DNA of 64,000 nt from Planctomycetota bacterium (GTDB taxonomy: Bacteria; Planctomycetota; Planctomycetia; Pirellulales; Pirellulaceae). The first letter of the stretch is position 1, and each line of letters opens with the position of its first letter. Location of the stretch: contig JAJDEH010000068.1 in the NCBI GenBank assembly GCA_029259935.1, forward strand, positions 19,271-83,270, written 5' to 3'. The position numbers and the translations under genes are program-made. Below the pieces are notes generated by a model. It saw only the letters and a list, made by a program, of their open reading frames with translations. It ran no database searches and had not been told where the DNA came from. Below, in pieces: positions 53,669 through 63,413 of the stretch.

Positions 53669-54946
53669 TCAATTTGGCGGCTTATCTGGAAACTGAAATG
53701 TCATTTTAACATCTTTACCGCCGCGACGAACGGTGACGGCAATCTTATCGCCCCACTCTCGGTTCAAGTGCAAGTAGGCCTGGAATTGTCGAATCGTCAT
53801 GTCTTGGTGGTAATCGTCGACCGCCACGATCACGTCGCCATGTTTGATTCCTGCTTTCCGCGCCCACGGGGCCCAGATGTATGTCACCCGCATGGCCAGC
53901 GTGTCGGCGTCGATCCCTAGTTGCTTGCGTTGGCGTTCGTTGGCTCGCTGGCCCCAGATGCCGCTGAGCGGTCCCACGGAGCCGGTGGTCGAGCGCCAAG
54001 ATACATCGACGTTCTTGCGCCAACCCTTGGGCAGCCTCACGCTGGCAGCGACGTTCTCACTGCCACGTTCCAGACCGAAATCCAATTCTCCGGTCTCTGG
54101 GGCAAGCTCCAGAACTCGCGTCGCATCGGCGAACGTCAATACGCGATGCCCGTCGATCGTTCGGACCAAATCGCCCGCGCGAATTCCGGCGGCGCTGGCG
54201 GGCGAGTCCTCCGCGACGCTCCGCACCTTGAATTGAATTTCGGGATCTAGTTGGACGCCTAGACGGCTGGGCGACGGATAAGTGAAGACCATTTCCTTTT
54301 CCAGACGTCCCAGGTCACGACTATTTTGCAGCCGGGCCGCCTTCACGTCGTGGCAGTGAATGCACTTTTCTTTTCGCCGCGACATTCGCTTCTTCATTGG
54401 CGGAATGTCTTCCGGCGTGGTACTCGACTCGGCGACCGGCTCGTAGCGATTGTCGGGCTGGATCTTCTCGTCTTCGTGAAGAATCAGTACCTGACGCATC
54501 ACGCGCAGCAGCGATGCCTTGTTCAAATGGGATTCCGCGTCGTGGTCTTCCCGACCGCCATATCGCGTGTAAGTTCGGCCTTCCGCATTCTGAAAGAATG
54601 ACATCCAGGTCAAGTCGTACTCGAAGGGGAACTTGTTAAGGTTCACTCCGTTCATCGACTGGATGCGCACGTTCACGAAGCGCTTGGCCATCTCGGACAC
54701 ATCGGCGTCTTGACGAACAACCTGCTCGTCGAATTCCGAGCAAGCCGCTCACTTTTCGCAGCGAAACACGACAAACATCGGTTTGCCCGTCTCGCGACTC
54801 TGCCTCTTGCCCTCCTCGTAGTCGTAGACCCATTTGATTTTTCCGTCCACTGGGTCAGGCCGCGGTTTTTCAGCGCCCCAAGCGGTCGCCATGGAAAACG
54901 CCATCCATCCCAAGCAAATTAGAGAAAGCCGCGTTGGAAGTTTCAA
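53669..54946 (-). CDS. Thioredoxin-like/PDZ selenoprotein candidate (UxxC), secreted
   Basis: 425 residues if the UGA at 54749-54751 is selenocysteine (residue 66). The TTG at 54946, with GAGGGA upstream, starts a signal peptide (MKLPTRLSLICLGWMAFSMA, ending near GAE). The thioredoxin-like part reads KPMFVVFRCEK-U-AAC-SEFDEQVV, then FVNVRIQSMNG and a FPFEYDLTWMSFF strand, so the site is C-x-x-U-x-x-C. There is a CxxCH-type site CIHCH near residue 195, able to carry heme c or metal. The second half is a PDZ domain (LGVQLD, AGIRAGDLVRTIDG) and a further PDZ-like segment (AGIKHGDVIVAVDDY). It is probably a periplasmic redox or protein-folding protein. The hairpin after the UGA is listed separately. 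Confidence 0.77.
54714..54751 (-). promoter_or_regulatory. SECIS-like hairpin starting at the UGA of the thioredoxin-PDZ gene
   Basis: A 38-base hairpin whose base is the UGA itself: 15 continuous pairs (five of them G-U) around an eight-base loop GAAUUCGA. E. coli fdhF has the same plan, a hairpin of about 40 bases opening at the UGA. The loop starts only 12 bases after the UGA, nearer than in fdhF, and lacks GGU, so the fit is partial. Confidence 0.5.
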
Positions 54947-55449
54947 TTCAGATCCCTCGAAGTACTGGGTTCGTTTTCAACCAATCAATGGCCGATGCGG
55001 TCGACCGGCATGAGTATAGCGCCTACTTGGGTCGATTGCGAGTTGCTTTGTTGGGACGAAATACCAGGACAAACGCTAGCCATTGATGGCTTTCCTTGAA
55101 ATTTTCGGCCAATTACTTTTGAAACTGGCGCGGACAGATTCCACCGTGACGGGTGGCGAGTCGACCGAGAATGGACTCATCTTCGAACGGATAACGAACT
55201 CCTCCTTCGACCTCGATTAAGAAACGACCAGCATGTACAGAGGCGGTCGGATTGGCGCGTTCTTTTTCCCGATCGCGCCTTTGTGTCACGCGCGGGCGCG
55301 CATATGGGCGCGCTCTTAATTGAGACAGGCGGGCAATTTCCACGAAAGCAAATGATGTCCATGCGGAACATCGTTTGCAATATCGGTTGGTCGTCCGGCC
55401 AATAACCCGAGCGGCAGTTATACAAACTCGCAAACCCCGAGATCCCGCC
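54947..55449. other. Gene-poor stretch upstream of the selenoprotein and CBS genes
   Basis: 503 bases between divergent genes. A minus-strand frame ending at 55113 has coding-like final residues (RFLIEVEGGVRYPFEDE) but no start codon clear of the CBS gene; it may be a real small protein with a non-ATG start. Promoters for both flanking genes should be here. Confidence 0.45.
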
Positions 55450-55875
55450 ATGACCACTGACATTGATACGCGACGCGTGAAAGACGACATGACGAAACTG
55501 GTCGTTTCGGTTGCCCCTGAAGATAGCGTGCTGGAAGCGCTCAACACGATGGCCGAGTATCGGGTGAGTACGCTGCCCGTGACGGATGGAAAGAATCGCT
55601 GTATTGGAGTTCTTTCAACCACCGATCTTGTCGATCCGTCACGGTGGCGCGATGTCGCACTAGAGACCCATACTCTTGGCGAGAGAACGGTCAGTGATTT
55701 AATGACCGCCACTGTCGAATCCGTGGATCTGGAAACTCCACTGCTGGCGGCCACGGCTATGATGTTGCGCCAGCGCGTTCATCATCTGCCCGTGGTGGAC
55801 AAGAAGCAAAAACTGCTGGGAATTCTTTCCACGATGGATTTGCTGGCCGCGTTCTACAATGCCCATGACCAGTAG
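55450..55875 (+). CDS. Two-CBS-domain protein
   Basis: 141 residues from the ATG at 55450 (MTTDIDTRRVKDDMTKLV). Two CBS domains: VSVAPEDSVLEALNTMAEYRVSTLPVTD (about 19-60, quoted in part) and DLMTATVESVDLETPLLAATAMMLRQRVHHLPVVDKKQ (about 85-125). CBS pairs bind adenine nucleotides and regulate other proteins; standalone ones are often linked to energy or stress sensing. It is convergent with the response regulator gene, 21 bases apart. The open frame starts 75 bases earlier, without a start signal. Confidence 0.9.
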   Translation: MTTDIDTRRVKDDMTKLVVSVAPEDSVLEALNTMAEYRVSTLPVTDGKNRCIGVLSTTDLVDPSRWRDVALETHTLGERTVSDLMTATVESVDLETPLLAATAMMLRQRVHHLPVVDKKQKLLGILSTMDLLAAFYNAHDQ

Positions 55876-55896
55876 CGGTCATCAGGCGATGGTTCG

Positions 55897-56334
55897 TTAG
55901 AGTGTCTTCGAGACGTTGTTCTCTCGGACGCGGCTGCTAACTAGGTGAGGCATCCACAGGGCTTTGTCTATTAGCTCAAGCAGCACTTCAGGATCGAACG
56001 GCTTGCGCACGTAGTAGGTGCCGCCAGCCTCGTGGGCGCGGCGGACGATGTCGGCGGCTTGCGAGCTGGACATGAAGATGACGGGAACGTCTTCTTGGCC
56101 GGGGACTTGCTTGATCTCTTGGATCAACTGCATGCCGTTTTCGCCGTCGACGTGAACGTCGCAAATGATCAGGTCGAGCGTCAATCCGCGAGCCGCCTTC
56201 ATGGCCGCTTCGCAGTCACGCGCTTGATGGCTTTCGTGACCACAGAGGTGAAGTGCCGCGGCAATGGCCGTCAGCGTCAGGGCGTCGCCATCCACGATGA
56301 GGATTGTGGCCGGATCTTGCTGGTTGATTTTCAT
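55897..56334 (-). CDS. Single-domain response regulator
   Basis: 145 residues, receiver domain only: acidic pocket D15/D17 (ILIVDGDA), phospho-acceptor Asp59 (IICDVHV), Ser89-90 (FMSSS) and Lys111 (VRKPFD). The usual first pair is DD; here VDGD keeps only spaced acids. No output domain, so it would act by binding a partner, as CheY does. No sensor kinase is nearby. ATG start. Confidence 0.93.
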   Translation of the reverse strand: MKINQQDPATILIVDGDALTLTAIAAALHLCGHESHQARDCEAAMKAARGLTLDLIICDVHVDGENGMQLIQEIKQVPGQEDVPVIFMSSSQAADIVRRAHEAGGTYYVRKPFDPEVLLELIDKALWMPHLVSSRVRENNVSKTL

Positions 56335-56771
56335 GGCACTTCAGGAAGGGTTGGATTGGGGTTGATTCAAGGCATCCAAGCTGAGAGGCGATGCTTCTTT
56401 GCCATGGGTCATTGTGAAAATATAAGTCACTAAATAAATCTTCGACCGTCGAAAACCGCTGGAGTCAAGGAGTTTCCGCCATCGATTTGGGCGGCAATAA
56501 CGATTTGATCGCCAAGCTCCCACCACGTTGAATCATTGGCCCAACCGGAAGCGGGGGGGAACTAATTCTTGCCTGGTGCGTCTCATCGCTTGAAGTACTG
56601 TGCGCAGCTAGACTTGAGCGCGGCCCATCCCCTATCGTGGCTATTTGTTGGTGTTTTGAGCCTTATTGCATAAACTCAGCGGAGAGCCAGCATTCGTCGT
56701 GGCTCGTCCCATCTCTAATTTTGCCGCGGAGTCCCCCCCTTCGCCGGAATCCAGGAACTAAGGAATCTTCC
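56335..56771. other. Intergenic region upstream of the large secreted protein gene
   Basis: 437 bases with no supported gene. It should hold the promoters of the response regulator and of the 2,116-residue gene, which are divergent. Confidence 0.5.
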
Positions 56772-59700
56772 ATGAAACGCGTCTTTTCGATCGCCGTCGT
56801 TATCATCGCATCAGCGGTCGCCGTGGCTCCCGCGAGCGAAATTGGTTTTGTCGAAGATTTCGCCTTGGCCAAAGATCGACCGGCGGCGCTCAAACAGTTG
56901 ATTCCAGGCACCGAGGACTACTACTACTATCATTGCCTGCATTTTCAGAACGTCGAGCAATTCGACCAGGTGGACGAGATCCTGAAAGCCTGGATCAAGC
57001 GGCATAACTATACGGCTCGCGTCTACGAGATCTTGAATCGGCAAGCGCTGCTCCGTTATGGGGACGACCCGGATAAGACTCTGGCCTATTTGCGCGAAAA
57101 ACTGAATCTTCACTTTAACCATCAACGCGAAACGCTGGGGCAAAAACCGAACCTGCCCAGTGAACTGAACCAGGAACGAATTGGCCGCAAGGCGCTGACC
57201 GAACGGGCATTGGCTCAGCATCGCAATCTGCAAGGTTTCGAGAACACCGCGCTGGATTGGCTGGTTGCCGCCCAACTCGATCCGGACCGCCGCCGCCATT
57301 TGCTGCAGCGAATGACGCGGCCCGACTACTCCAATCTGGCCAAGCTGGTCGTCGACGATTTGAAGTACCGCAACAGTCGCGGGTTCGGCTCGTTCAACAT
57401 TCATCGGCAATTGCTGAAATCGCAATTGGATGAGTGTTTGGAATTGCATCCGGCGTTGCTCAATCAAAACAACTTCGTCAACACCTATTTGACCAAACTG
57501 CATCCCGACAATGATGTCGACTGGCAACATGACGACAAAGCCCAGAGTGCGCACCTCGACCGGCTGTGGAACTTTGTCCAGCGGCTCGCCCCGGTGCACA
57601 ATTCGCTGAAGGCCCATGTGCTGTTTCACCGGCTGGTGTTCGACCGTCGGCAAGGCGTGTACGACAAAGATCGTTTCATGACTTACATCAAATTGCCCCG
57701 GCAAGCCGGGTACGTGAATCCTCGCTATCTTGAAAATCAAGAGAACCGCCGGTACGCCTGCAACCTGAATGCAAACTACCAATCCGTGACGCTGCTGCCG
57801 CCGGTGGGCAACGACGAACCGTTGGTCCGCGGCTATCTGCATCACTTCTTCGTCGAAGAAAACTATCGCCAATTCGAAGCTTACTTGCACGACGATTATC
57901 TCAAGCACAACTATGCGGAAACCAAGATCGTGCTGGGACTGGGCGACTCGGAACGATGGTATTCGATGTTGCCGCCGGAGAAGTATCAGGCGTTGAAAGA
58001 ACGTGTAGACATCGACTTTGCCCATACCAACACCACCGTCTTCGCCGCCGACGAGCCCGTGAAGCTGGACTTGCATGTGAAAAACGTGAAGACGTTGATC
58101 GTCAAGGTCTACGAAATCAATACGCGGAATTTCTATCGGCAACAAGGCCGCGAGATCGATACGGACATCAACCTGGATGGGCTCGTGCCGCACGAAGAGA
58201 AGATCTTCAATTACGGTGAGGCACCACTACGGCGCGTTGACCGCCAGTTCGAGTTTCCGTCTTGCGGCGGCCGTGGCGTCTATGTACTCGATTTTATCGG
58301 CAACGGCAAGAGCAGCCGGGCGCTGGTCCGCAAGGGACGGCTGCGGCACCTTGCTCGCACCAGTTCCGCGGGCCATGTAATTACCGTTCTCGACGAGCGG
58401 AATCGGAAGCAAAACGACGCATCGGTCTGGCTGGCCGGCCGCCAATACGAGGCGGATGATAAGGGAGCGATCACGGTTCCGTACAGCAACCGCCCCGGCA
58501 CCCAACCGATCGTTCTTAGCTCGGGCAACTTCAGTTCTCTCGATTATCTAAACCACCAAAGCGAAAACTATTCGCTGCGGGCCGGAATCTACGTCGACCG
58601 TGAATCACTGCTCAATCGCCGCCAGGCGAATGTCGTGGTGCGGCCCGGCTTATTCGTGAACGGAACGCCGGTCTCGCTGTCGGTACTCGAAGAAGTGCAA
58701 TTGGTCATCACGTCCACCGACTTGGACGGCATCGCCACAACCAAGGAGATGCCCGGATTCAAACTGTTCGAGGATCGCGAATCGGTCCACGAGTTTCAGG
58801 TTCCCCAGCGGTTGGCGCAGATTCATTTTACGCTGAAGGCGAAGATCCAAAACCTCAGTCAAAACAAGAAGATCGACCTCGCCGCGAGTACGGCGTTCTC
58901 GTTGAACCAGATCGACCGCTCGGACAAAATCGAAGACTTGCACCTGGCCAAGATCGCCGGCAGTTATTCGGTCGACGTGTTCGGAAAGACCGGCGAACCG
59001 AAACCCGACCGGCCCGTGCATCTGAAAATCAAGCACCGCGACTTTGTTAAAGCGGTCGACTTGACATTGCAATCCGACAACCAAGGACGCATCGCGTTGG
59101 GCAAGCTGGCCGATATCTTGTGGGTCCAAGCGACGGGGCCGGAAGGAACCTCGCAGAAGTGGAATCTTCTGACGGATGAGTACACCTATCATTCGTCGAT
59201 TCATGGCCGCGTTGGCGAGCCCGTTGAATTGCCTTACCTGGGCGACCGCCAAGAGCCCGCGCGAGCCGAAATTTCGTTGTTGGAATTGCGGGGCGGGACG
59301 TTCGTTGCCGATCGTTTCAAGTCGGTGTCGATCGAAGATGGCATGTTGTCAGTCGAAGGCTTGCCGGCGGGCGACTATGACTTACTGCTGAAGCCGGCCG
59401 GTCCGCGAATTCGGCTGCGATTGACCGCGGGCAAACGGCAGAGCGGTTATGCACTGGGCAATCGTCGGCAACTCGAGATTCGCGGGGACAAACCGCTGGT
59501 CGTCAAGCGGATCGAAACCGGCGACGAAATCGTCCGTTTGCATTTGGGCAATAGCAGCAAGTTCTGCCGCGTGCATGTGTTCGCTACTCGCTTCGAACCC
59601 GCCTATCCGATGTTCGGCCACTTGAGCCAAGTGCGAGACCCGGAGCCCTTCGTGGTCACCGCCTCGCAGGCCGAAACGCTTTATTTGGCCGGCCGCAACA

Positions 59701-62700
59701 TCGGCGACGAGTACCGATATATCATCGACCGCAAATACGCGAAAAAGCTTCCGGGAAATATGCTTGAGCGCCCCAGCTTGCTACTTAATCCGTGGGCGAT
59801 CCGCAGCACGCAGACCGGCGAGCAACTGGCCGAAGCGGGCCAAGACTTTGAAAGCCGGGGCGGAAACCAGCGAGGCGAAAGCAAAAGAGATGGTGAACAT
59901 GCGCCGGGGCAAACTCAACAGTCCGTTTTCGCCAATCTCGATTTCCTCTCCCAAGCCTCGGTCGCGCTGCTGAATCTCGTACCGGATGAAAACGGGATTA
60001 TCGAGCTGGACCGTAACGAGCTTGGCGGACATCAGCGGCTGCATGTCGTGGCGGTCGATCCGCGTGGCACGACGTACCGTTCGGTTTCCTTGGACGAGAC
60101 AAAACAAGCTCCCTACGATTTGCGGCTGGCCAAGGGACTCGACCCCGACGGCCACTTCACGCAGCAGAAGCAAATCAGCATTGTGAAAGCCGACGGCGAA
60201 TTCGTATTGGCCGATATCACCACCTCGAAATTCGAGGCCTACGATTCCCTGGCCAAAGTCTATTCGCTGTACACCACGCTTAGCGGCGACGCCAAGTTGC
60301 GGGAATTTGCTTTCATCATGAATTGGCCCGAGCTGTCAGCCGAGGAAAAGCAGGAGCAGTATTCCAAGTTCGCCTGCCACGAGTTGACGTTCTTTGTTTA
60401 CAAGAAAGATCCCGAGTTTTTCCGCGATGTTGTGGTCCCCTATCTAGAGAACAAGAAGGACAAGACGTTTCTCGATCAGTGGTTTCTGCAGGCCGAAGTG
60501 AATGGCCACTTGCAACCTTGGAATCACGCGCGACTGAACATTGTCGAGCGAATCTTGTTGGGACAGCGGATCGAGGATGAAAGGCCGCATACCGAACGGC
60601 ATGTTACCGACCTGTTCGACTTACTTCCTCCCGATATCGACCGGTTCAATTTTCTGTTCCGGACTTCGATCAAGGGCCACGCGCTCGACGCCAACGACGA
60701 GCTGGGCTTGGAAGGGGCCATTCGTGATCGAGCCAAGGCTAGTTTATTTTCAATAAACGGGTCCGCCCCAGCGGCGCCCAGGACAGCAGCCCCGGCGCCT
60801 GCAGGTGGTGGAGGAGAGAGTCGAAATGGCCCGCCGTCTCCAGACGCAATCCCCGCCCCCGCCAGCGAACCCAACGTCGCCGCCTTGAGGGACATGGAAG
60901 AGAGAAGTGCTGCCCTGGATGACCTTGTCAAGGACAAGGATGCGTCTAGGGAAGAAGCGGCCAAGCAACTGGGCCGCGCCAACAAGAAGTCCGCCGCGCG
61001 GTTCTTTGCGGACGAGAAGAAAAATCGAGAAGCGGCTCGGCAGCTTTATCGCAAGCTGGATAAGACGCAAGAATGGGTCGAGAACAACTATTACAAGTTG
61101 GCGATCGAACAGCAGAACGCCAACTTGGTGAGCGTCAATGCGTTTTGGCGCGACTATGCCCTGCACACGCCGGGCGGACAGTTCTTTTCGACCAACTTGG
61201 CCGACGCTTCGCATAACTTCACCGAAATGATGCTGGCCCTGTCGGTTCTGGATTTGCCTTTCGAGGCCGAGGATCACGAATCGACGTTTGAAGAAAACAA
61301 GATGGTGCTGAAGCCGGGCAGCCCGATGATCGTCTTCCACGAGGAAATTCGGCCCACCAAGGATGAAGTCACGCAAACGCCCATTCTCATCAGCCAGAAT
61401 TTCTTCCAGAACGCCGACCGCTATCGGCACGAAAACAATCAGCGGCTGGACAAATACGTCACGGAAGAATTCCTGGTCCACACGGTTTACGGTTGCCAGG
61501 TCGTGGTCACGAATCCCACCTCGACACCGCAAAAATTGGATGTGCTGTTGCAGTTGCCGATCGGTTCGATGCCGGTAGCGGGCAGCCAATTCACGCGCAG
61601 CGTGCATATCGATCTGCAGCCTTACCACACTCGGACCGTCGAGTACCATTTTTACTTCCCCAAGGCGGGTGACTTCGACCATTATCCCGTTCACGTTGCC
61701 CGCAACCAAAAATTGCTGGCCTTTGCCGAGCCATTCGCTTTTCACGTCGTTGATGAACCGAGCAAGCTCGACCGCGAGTCGTGGGATTACGTTTCGCAAC
61801 ACGGCTCCAGCGAAGATGTGCTGGGGTATCTGAAGAAGCACAATCTGAATCGCACCAACCTCGACCGCATTGCCTTCCGCATGGCGGACAAGCGGTTCTT
61901 CCGCACGACCGTCGAACTGCTCGCCATGCGTCATGTCTACAACCACACGTTGTGGTCGTACGGCATCAAGCACGACCATGTCGCCGCGATTGGCGAGTAC
62001 CTGCAACACGCCGACGGATTCGTCAATCGATGCGGCAGTTGGCTCGACAGTCCCTTGCTGACGATCAACCCGGTCGTTCGCAAGACGTATCAGCACATGG
62101 ATTATCGGCCGCTGGTCAACGCCCGCACGCATCAACTCGGCAGACGGCGGCAGATTCTCAACAACCGTTTCGCTCAGCAATACGACCGGCTATTGAAGAT
62201 CTTCAGTTGCAAGCGCGAGCTCGACGACGACGATCTGATGGCGGCAACGTATTACTTGCTGTTGCAAGATCGCGTCGACGAGGCGTTTGGCTATTATGAA
62301 CAAGTCGACGCCGACAAACTGGCGACGCGAATGCAGTACGATTACTTCACCGCGTATTTGGATTTGTTCCAAGAGGATCCCACCGTGGCTGAGCGGCTTA
62401 CCGAGCAGTACGCCGACCATCCCGTAGATCGCTGGAGAAATGCCTTCGCGGCGGTCGCCAACCAGTTGGAGGAAATCAACGGCGGCGCGGCGGCGGTCAT
62501 CGATGAAGAAGACCGCAATCAAATTCAAACCAATCTGGCCGCCACTCAGGCGAACTTTGACCTAAAGGTCGAAGCCAAGGAGATCAAGCTCGAATACCAG
62601 AACCTCAAGCAGGTGGTCGTCAATTACTATCTGATGGACGTCGAACTGTTGTTCAGCCGGAATCCGTTCGTGCAACAGGATTCCAGCCGTTTCTCGCTGA

Positions 62701-63122
62701 TCCGGCCGAACCGTACCGAGACCGTCGAGTTGCCCGCGGATAAGTCGACACTGACGATCGCGCTGCCCAAAGCAATGCACAGCAGCAATGTGCTGGTCGA
62801 AATCACCGGAGACGGGCAGACGAAGTCGCAAGCTTATTATGCCAATTCACTCTCCTTGCAACTCGTCGAGAACTACGGCCAGCTGCGGGTTTCCCACGAC
62901 AAGACGGCAAAGTCGATTCCCAAGACCTACGTCAAAGTCTACGCCCGGATGAAGAACGGCAAGGTGCAGTTCTACAAGGACGGCTACACCGACCTGCGAG
63001 GCCGATTCGACTACACATCGCTCAATACCAACGAGCTGGACTTCGTCGAGAGCTTTGCCTTGCTGGTCCTCAGCGACCAGCATGGCGCGATCGTCCGCGA
63101 AGCGAAACCGCCGAAACAGTAA
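56772..63122 (+). CDS. Very large secreted protein, possible macroglobulin-like architecture
   Basis: 2,116 residues from the ATG at 56772, which begins a signal peptide (MKRVFSIAVVIIASAVAVAPA). Residues about 25-420 look helical, and about 430-1000 are a chain of beta-sandwich modules. These contain YVLDFIGNGKSSRALVRKG, VWLAGRQYEADDKGAITVPY and ASTAFSLN, in the style of the MG domains of bacterial alpha-2-macroglobulins (MG2-type 'YvldieG...sr..v.kg'). I see no CGEQ thioester. Near residue 1330-1370 a Pro/Ala/Gly-rich linker (APAAPRTAAPAPAGGGG) divides the protein; the C-terminal 750 residues are helical, then beta-rich. Large secreted relatives occur in many planctomycetes. Function unknown; it stands alone. 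Confidence 0.75.
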   Translation: MKRVFSIAVVIIASAVAVAPASEIGFVEDFALAKDRPAALKQLIPGTEDYYYYHCLHFQNVEQFDQVDEILKAWIKRHNYTARVYEILNRQALLRYGDDPDKTLAYLREKLNLHFNHQRETLGQKPNLPSELNQERIGRKALTERALAQHRNLQGFENTALDWLVAAQLDPDRRRHLLQRMTRPDYSNLAKLVVDDLKYRNSRGFGSFNIHRQLLKSQLDECLELHPALLNQNNFVNTYLTKLHPDNDVDWQHDDKAQSAHLDRLWNFVQRLAPVHNSLKAHVLFHRLVFDRRQGVYDKDRFMTYIKLPRQAGYVNPRYLENQENRRYACNLNANYQSVTLLPPVGNDEPLVRGYLHHFFVEENYRQFEAYLHDDYLKHNYAETKIVLGLGDSERWYSMLPPEKYQALKERVDIDFAHTNTTVFAADEPVKLDLHVKNVKTLIVKVYEINTRNFYRQQGREIDTDINLDGLVPHEEKIFNYGEAPLRRVDRQFEFPSCGGRGVYVLDFIGNGKSSRALVRKGRLRHLARTSSAGHVITVLDERNRKQNDASVWLAGRQYEADDKGAITVPYSNRPGTQPIVLSSGNFSSLDYLNHQSENYSLRAGIYVDRESLLNRRQANVVVRPGLFVNGTPVSLSVLEEVQLVITSTDLDGIATTKEMPGFKLFEDRESVHEFQVPQRLAQIHFTLKAKIQNLSQNKKIDLAASTAFSLNQIDRSDKIEDLHLAKIAGSYSVDVFGKTGEPKPDRPVHLKIKHRDFVKAVDLTLQSDNQGRIALGKLADILWVQATGPEGTSQKWNLLTDEYTYHSSIHGRVGEPVELPYLGDRQEPARAEISLLELRGGTFVADRFKSVSIEDGMLSVEGLPAGDYDLLLKPAGPRIRLRLTAGKRQSGYALGNRRQLEIRGDKPLVVKRIETGDEIVRLHLGNSSKFCRVHVFATRFEPAYPMFGHLSQVRDPEPFVVTASQAETLYLAGRNIGDEYRYIIDRKYAKKLPGNMLERPSLLLNPWAIRSTQTGEQLAEAGQDFESRGGNQRGESKRDGEHAPGQTQQSVFANLDFLSQASVALLNLVPDENGIIELDRNELGGHQRLHVVAVDPRGTTYRSVSLDETKQAPYDLRLAKGLDPDGHFTQQKQISIVKADGEFVLADITTSKFEAYDSLAKVYSLYTTLSGDAKLREFAFIMNWPELSAEEKQEQYSKFACHELTFFVYKKDPEFFRDVVVPYLENKKDKTFLDQWFLQAEVNGHLQPWNHARLNIVERILLGQRIEDERPHTERHVTDLFDLLPPDIDRFNFLFRTSIKGHALDANDELGLEGAIRDRAKASLFSINGSAPAAPRTAAPAPAGGGGESRNGPPSPDAIPAPASEPNVAALRDMEERSAALDDLVKDKDASREEAAKQLGRANKKSAARFFADEKKNREAARQLYRKLDKTQEWVENNYYKLAIEQQNANLVSVNAFWRDYALHTPGGQFFSTNLADASHNFTEMMLALSVLDLPFEAEDHESTFEENKMVLKPGSPMIVFHEEIRPTKDEVTQTPILISQNFFQNADRYRHENNQRLDKYVTEEFLVHTVYGCQVVVTNPTSTPQKLDVLLQLPIGSMPVAGSQFTRSVHIDLQPYHTRTVEYHFYFPKAGDFDHYPVHVARNQKLLAFAEPFAFHVVDEPSKLDRESWDYVSQHGSSEDVLGYLKKHNLNRTNLDRIAFRMADKRFFRTTVELLAMRHVYNHTLWSYGIKHDHVAAIGEYLQHADGFVNRCGSWLDSPLLTINPVVRKTYQHMDYRPLVNARTHQLGRRRQILNNRFAQQYDRLLKIFSCKRELDDDDLMAATYYLLLQDRVDEAFGYYEQVDADKLATRMQYDYFTAYLDLFQEDPTVAERLTEQYADHPVDRWRNAFAAVANQLEEINGGAAAVIDEEDRNQIQTNLAATQANFDLKVEAKEIKLEYQNLKQVVVNYYLMDVELLFSRNPFVQQDSSRFSLIRPNRTETVELPADKSTLTIALPKAMHSSNVLVEITGDGQTKSQAYYANSLSLQLVENYGQLRVSHDKTAKSIPKTYVKVYARMKNGKVQFYKDGYTDLRGRFDYTSLNTNELDFVESFALLVLSDQHGAIVREAKPPKQ

Positions 63123-63413
63123 ACGCGCCTGGCGCCCAAACGTATTTATCGTCGAAGCCCATGCGAGTGGCATTTTCATTGCGCCGACCGATCCGGTATT
63201 GGTAGGAATGACCGTCGTAACTACCACGCTGCTATTTCTTGGCGTCTACTGGCTCGGCGTTAAGAACGGTCGCGTTTGACTGCAACACAGATTAAATTTA
63301 GTGACTTCCATCCGCTGGGCGTTTCTAGCCCAGAGTGTTCGGTCTCGCGGGTCACCGCCAAACTGAAGGAACCGTGTCCGCGATTAAACCTTTCCATCCC
63401 GCTAAACTAGGCT
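63123..63413. other. Intergenic stretch with a possible small membrane peptide
   Basis: 291 bases. A frame ending in TGA at 63279 has one strong hydrophobic helix (MTVVTTTLLFLGVYWLGVKNG) but its upstream part runs inside the large gene and no start codon with a ribosome-binding site is seen after 63123; an ATG at 63208 would give 23 residues. Doubtful. Confidence 0.3.

Noticed and set aside
54749..54751. Reading the UGA as the end of a short 65-residue protein, with a separate PDZ gene starting at about 54700
   Set aside because: The short product would end inside the redox motif, and the supposed PDZ gene would lack a signal peptide and its first thioredoxin strand. The joined protein is complete.
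55113..55754. Minus-strand frame opposite the CBS gene
   Set aside because: Most of it is antisense to the CBS gene. Only its last 50 codons lie outside and look coding-like, without a usable start; mentioned under the gene-poor stretch.
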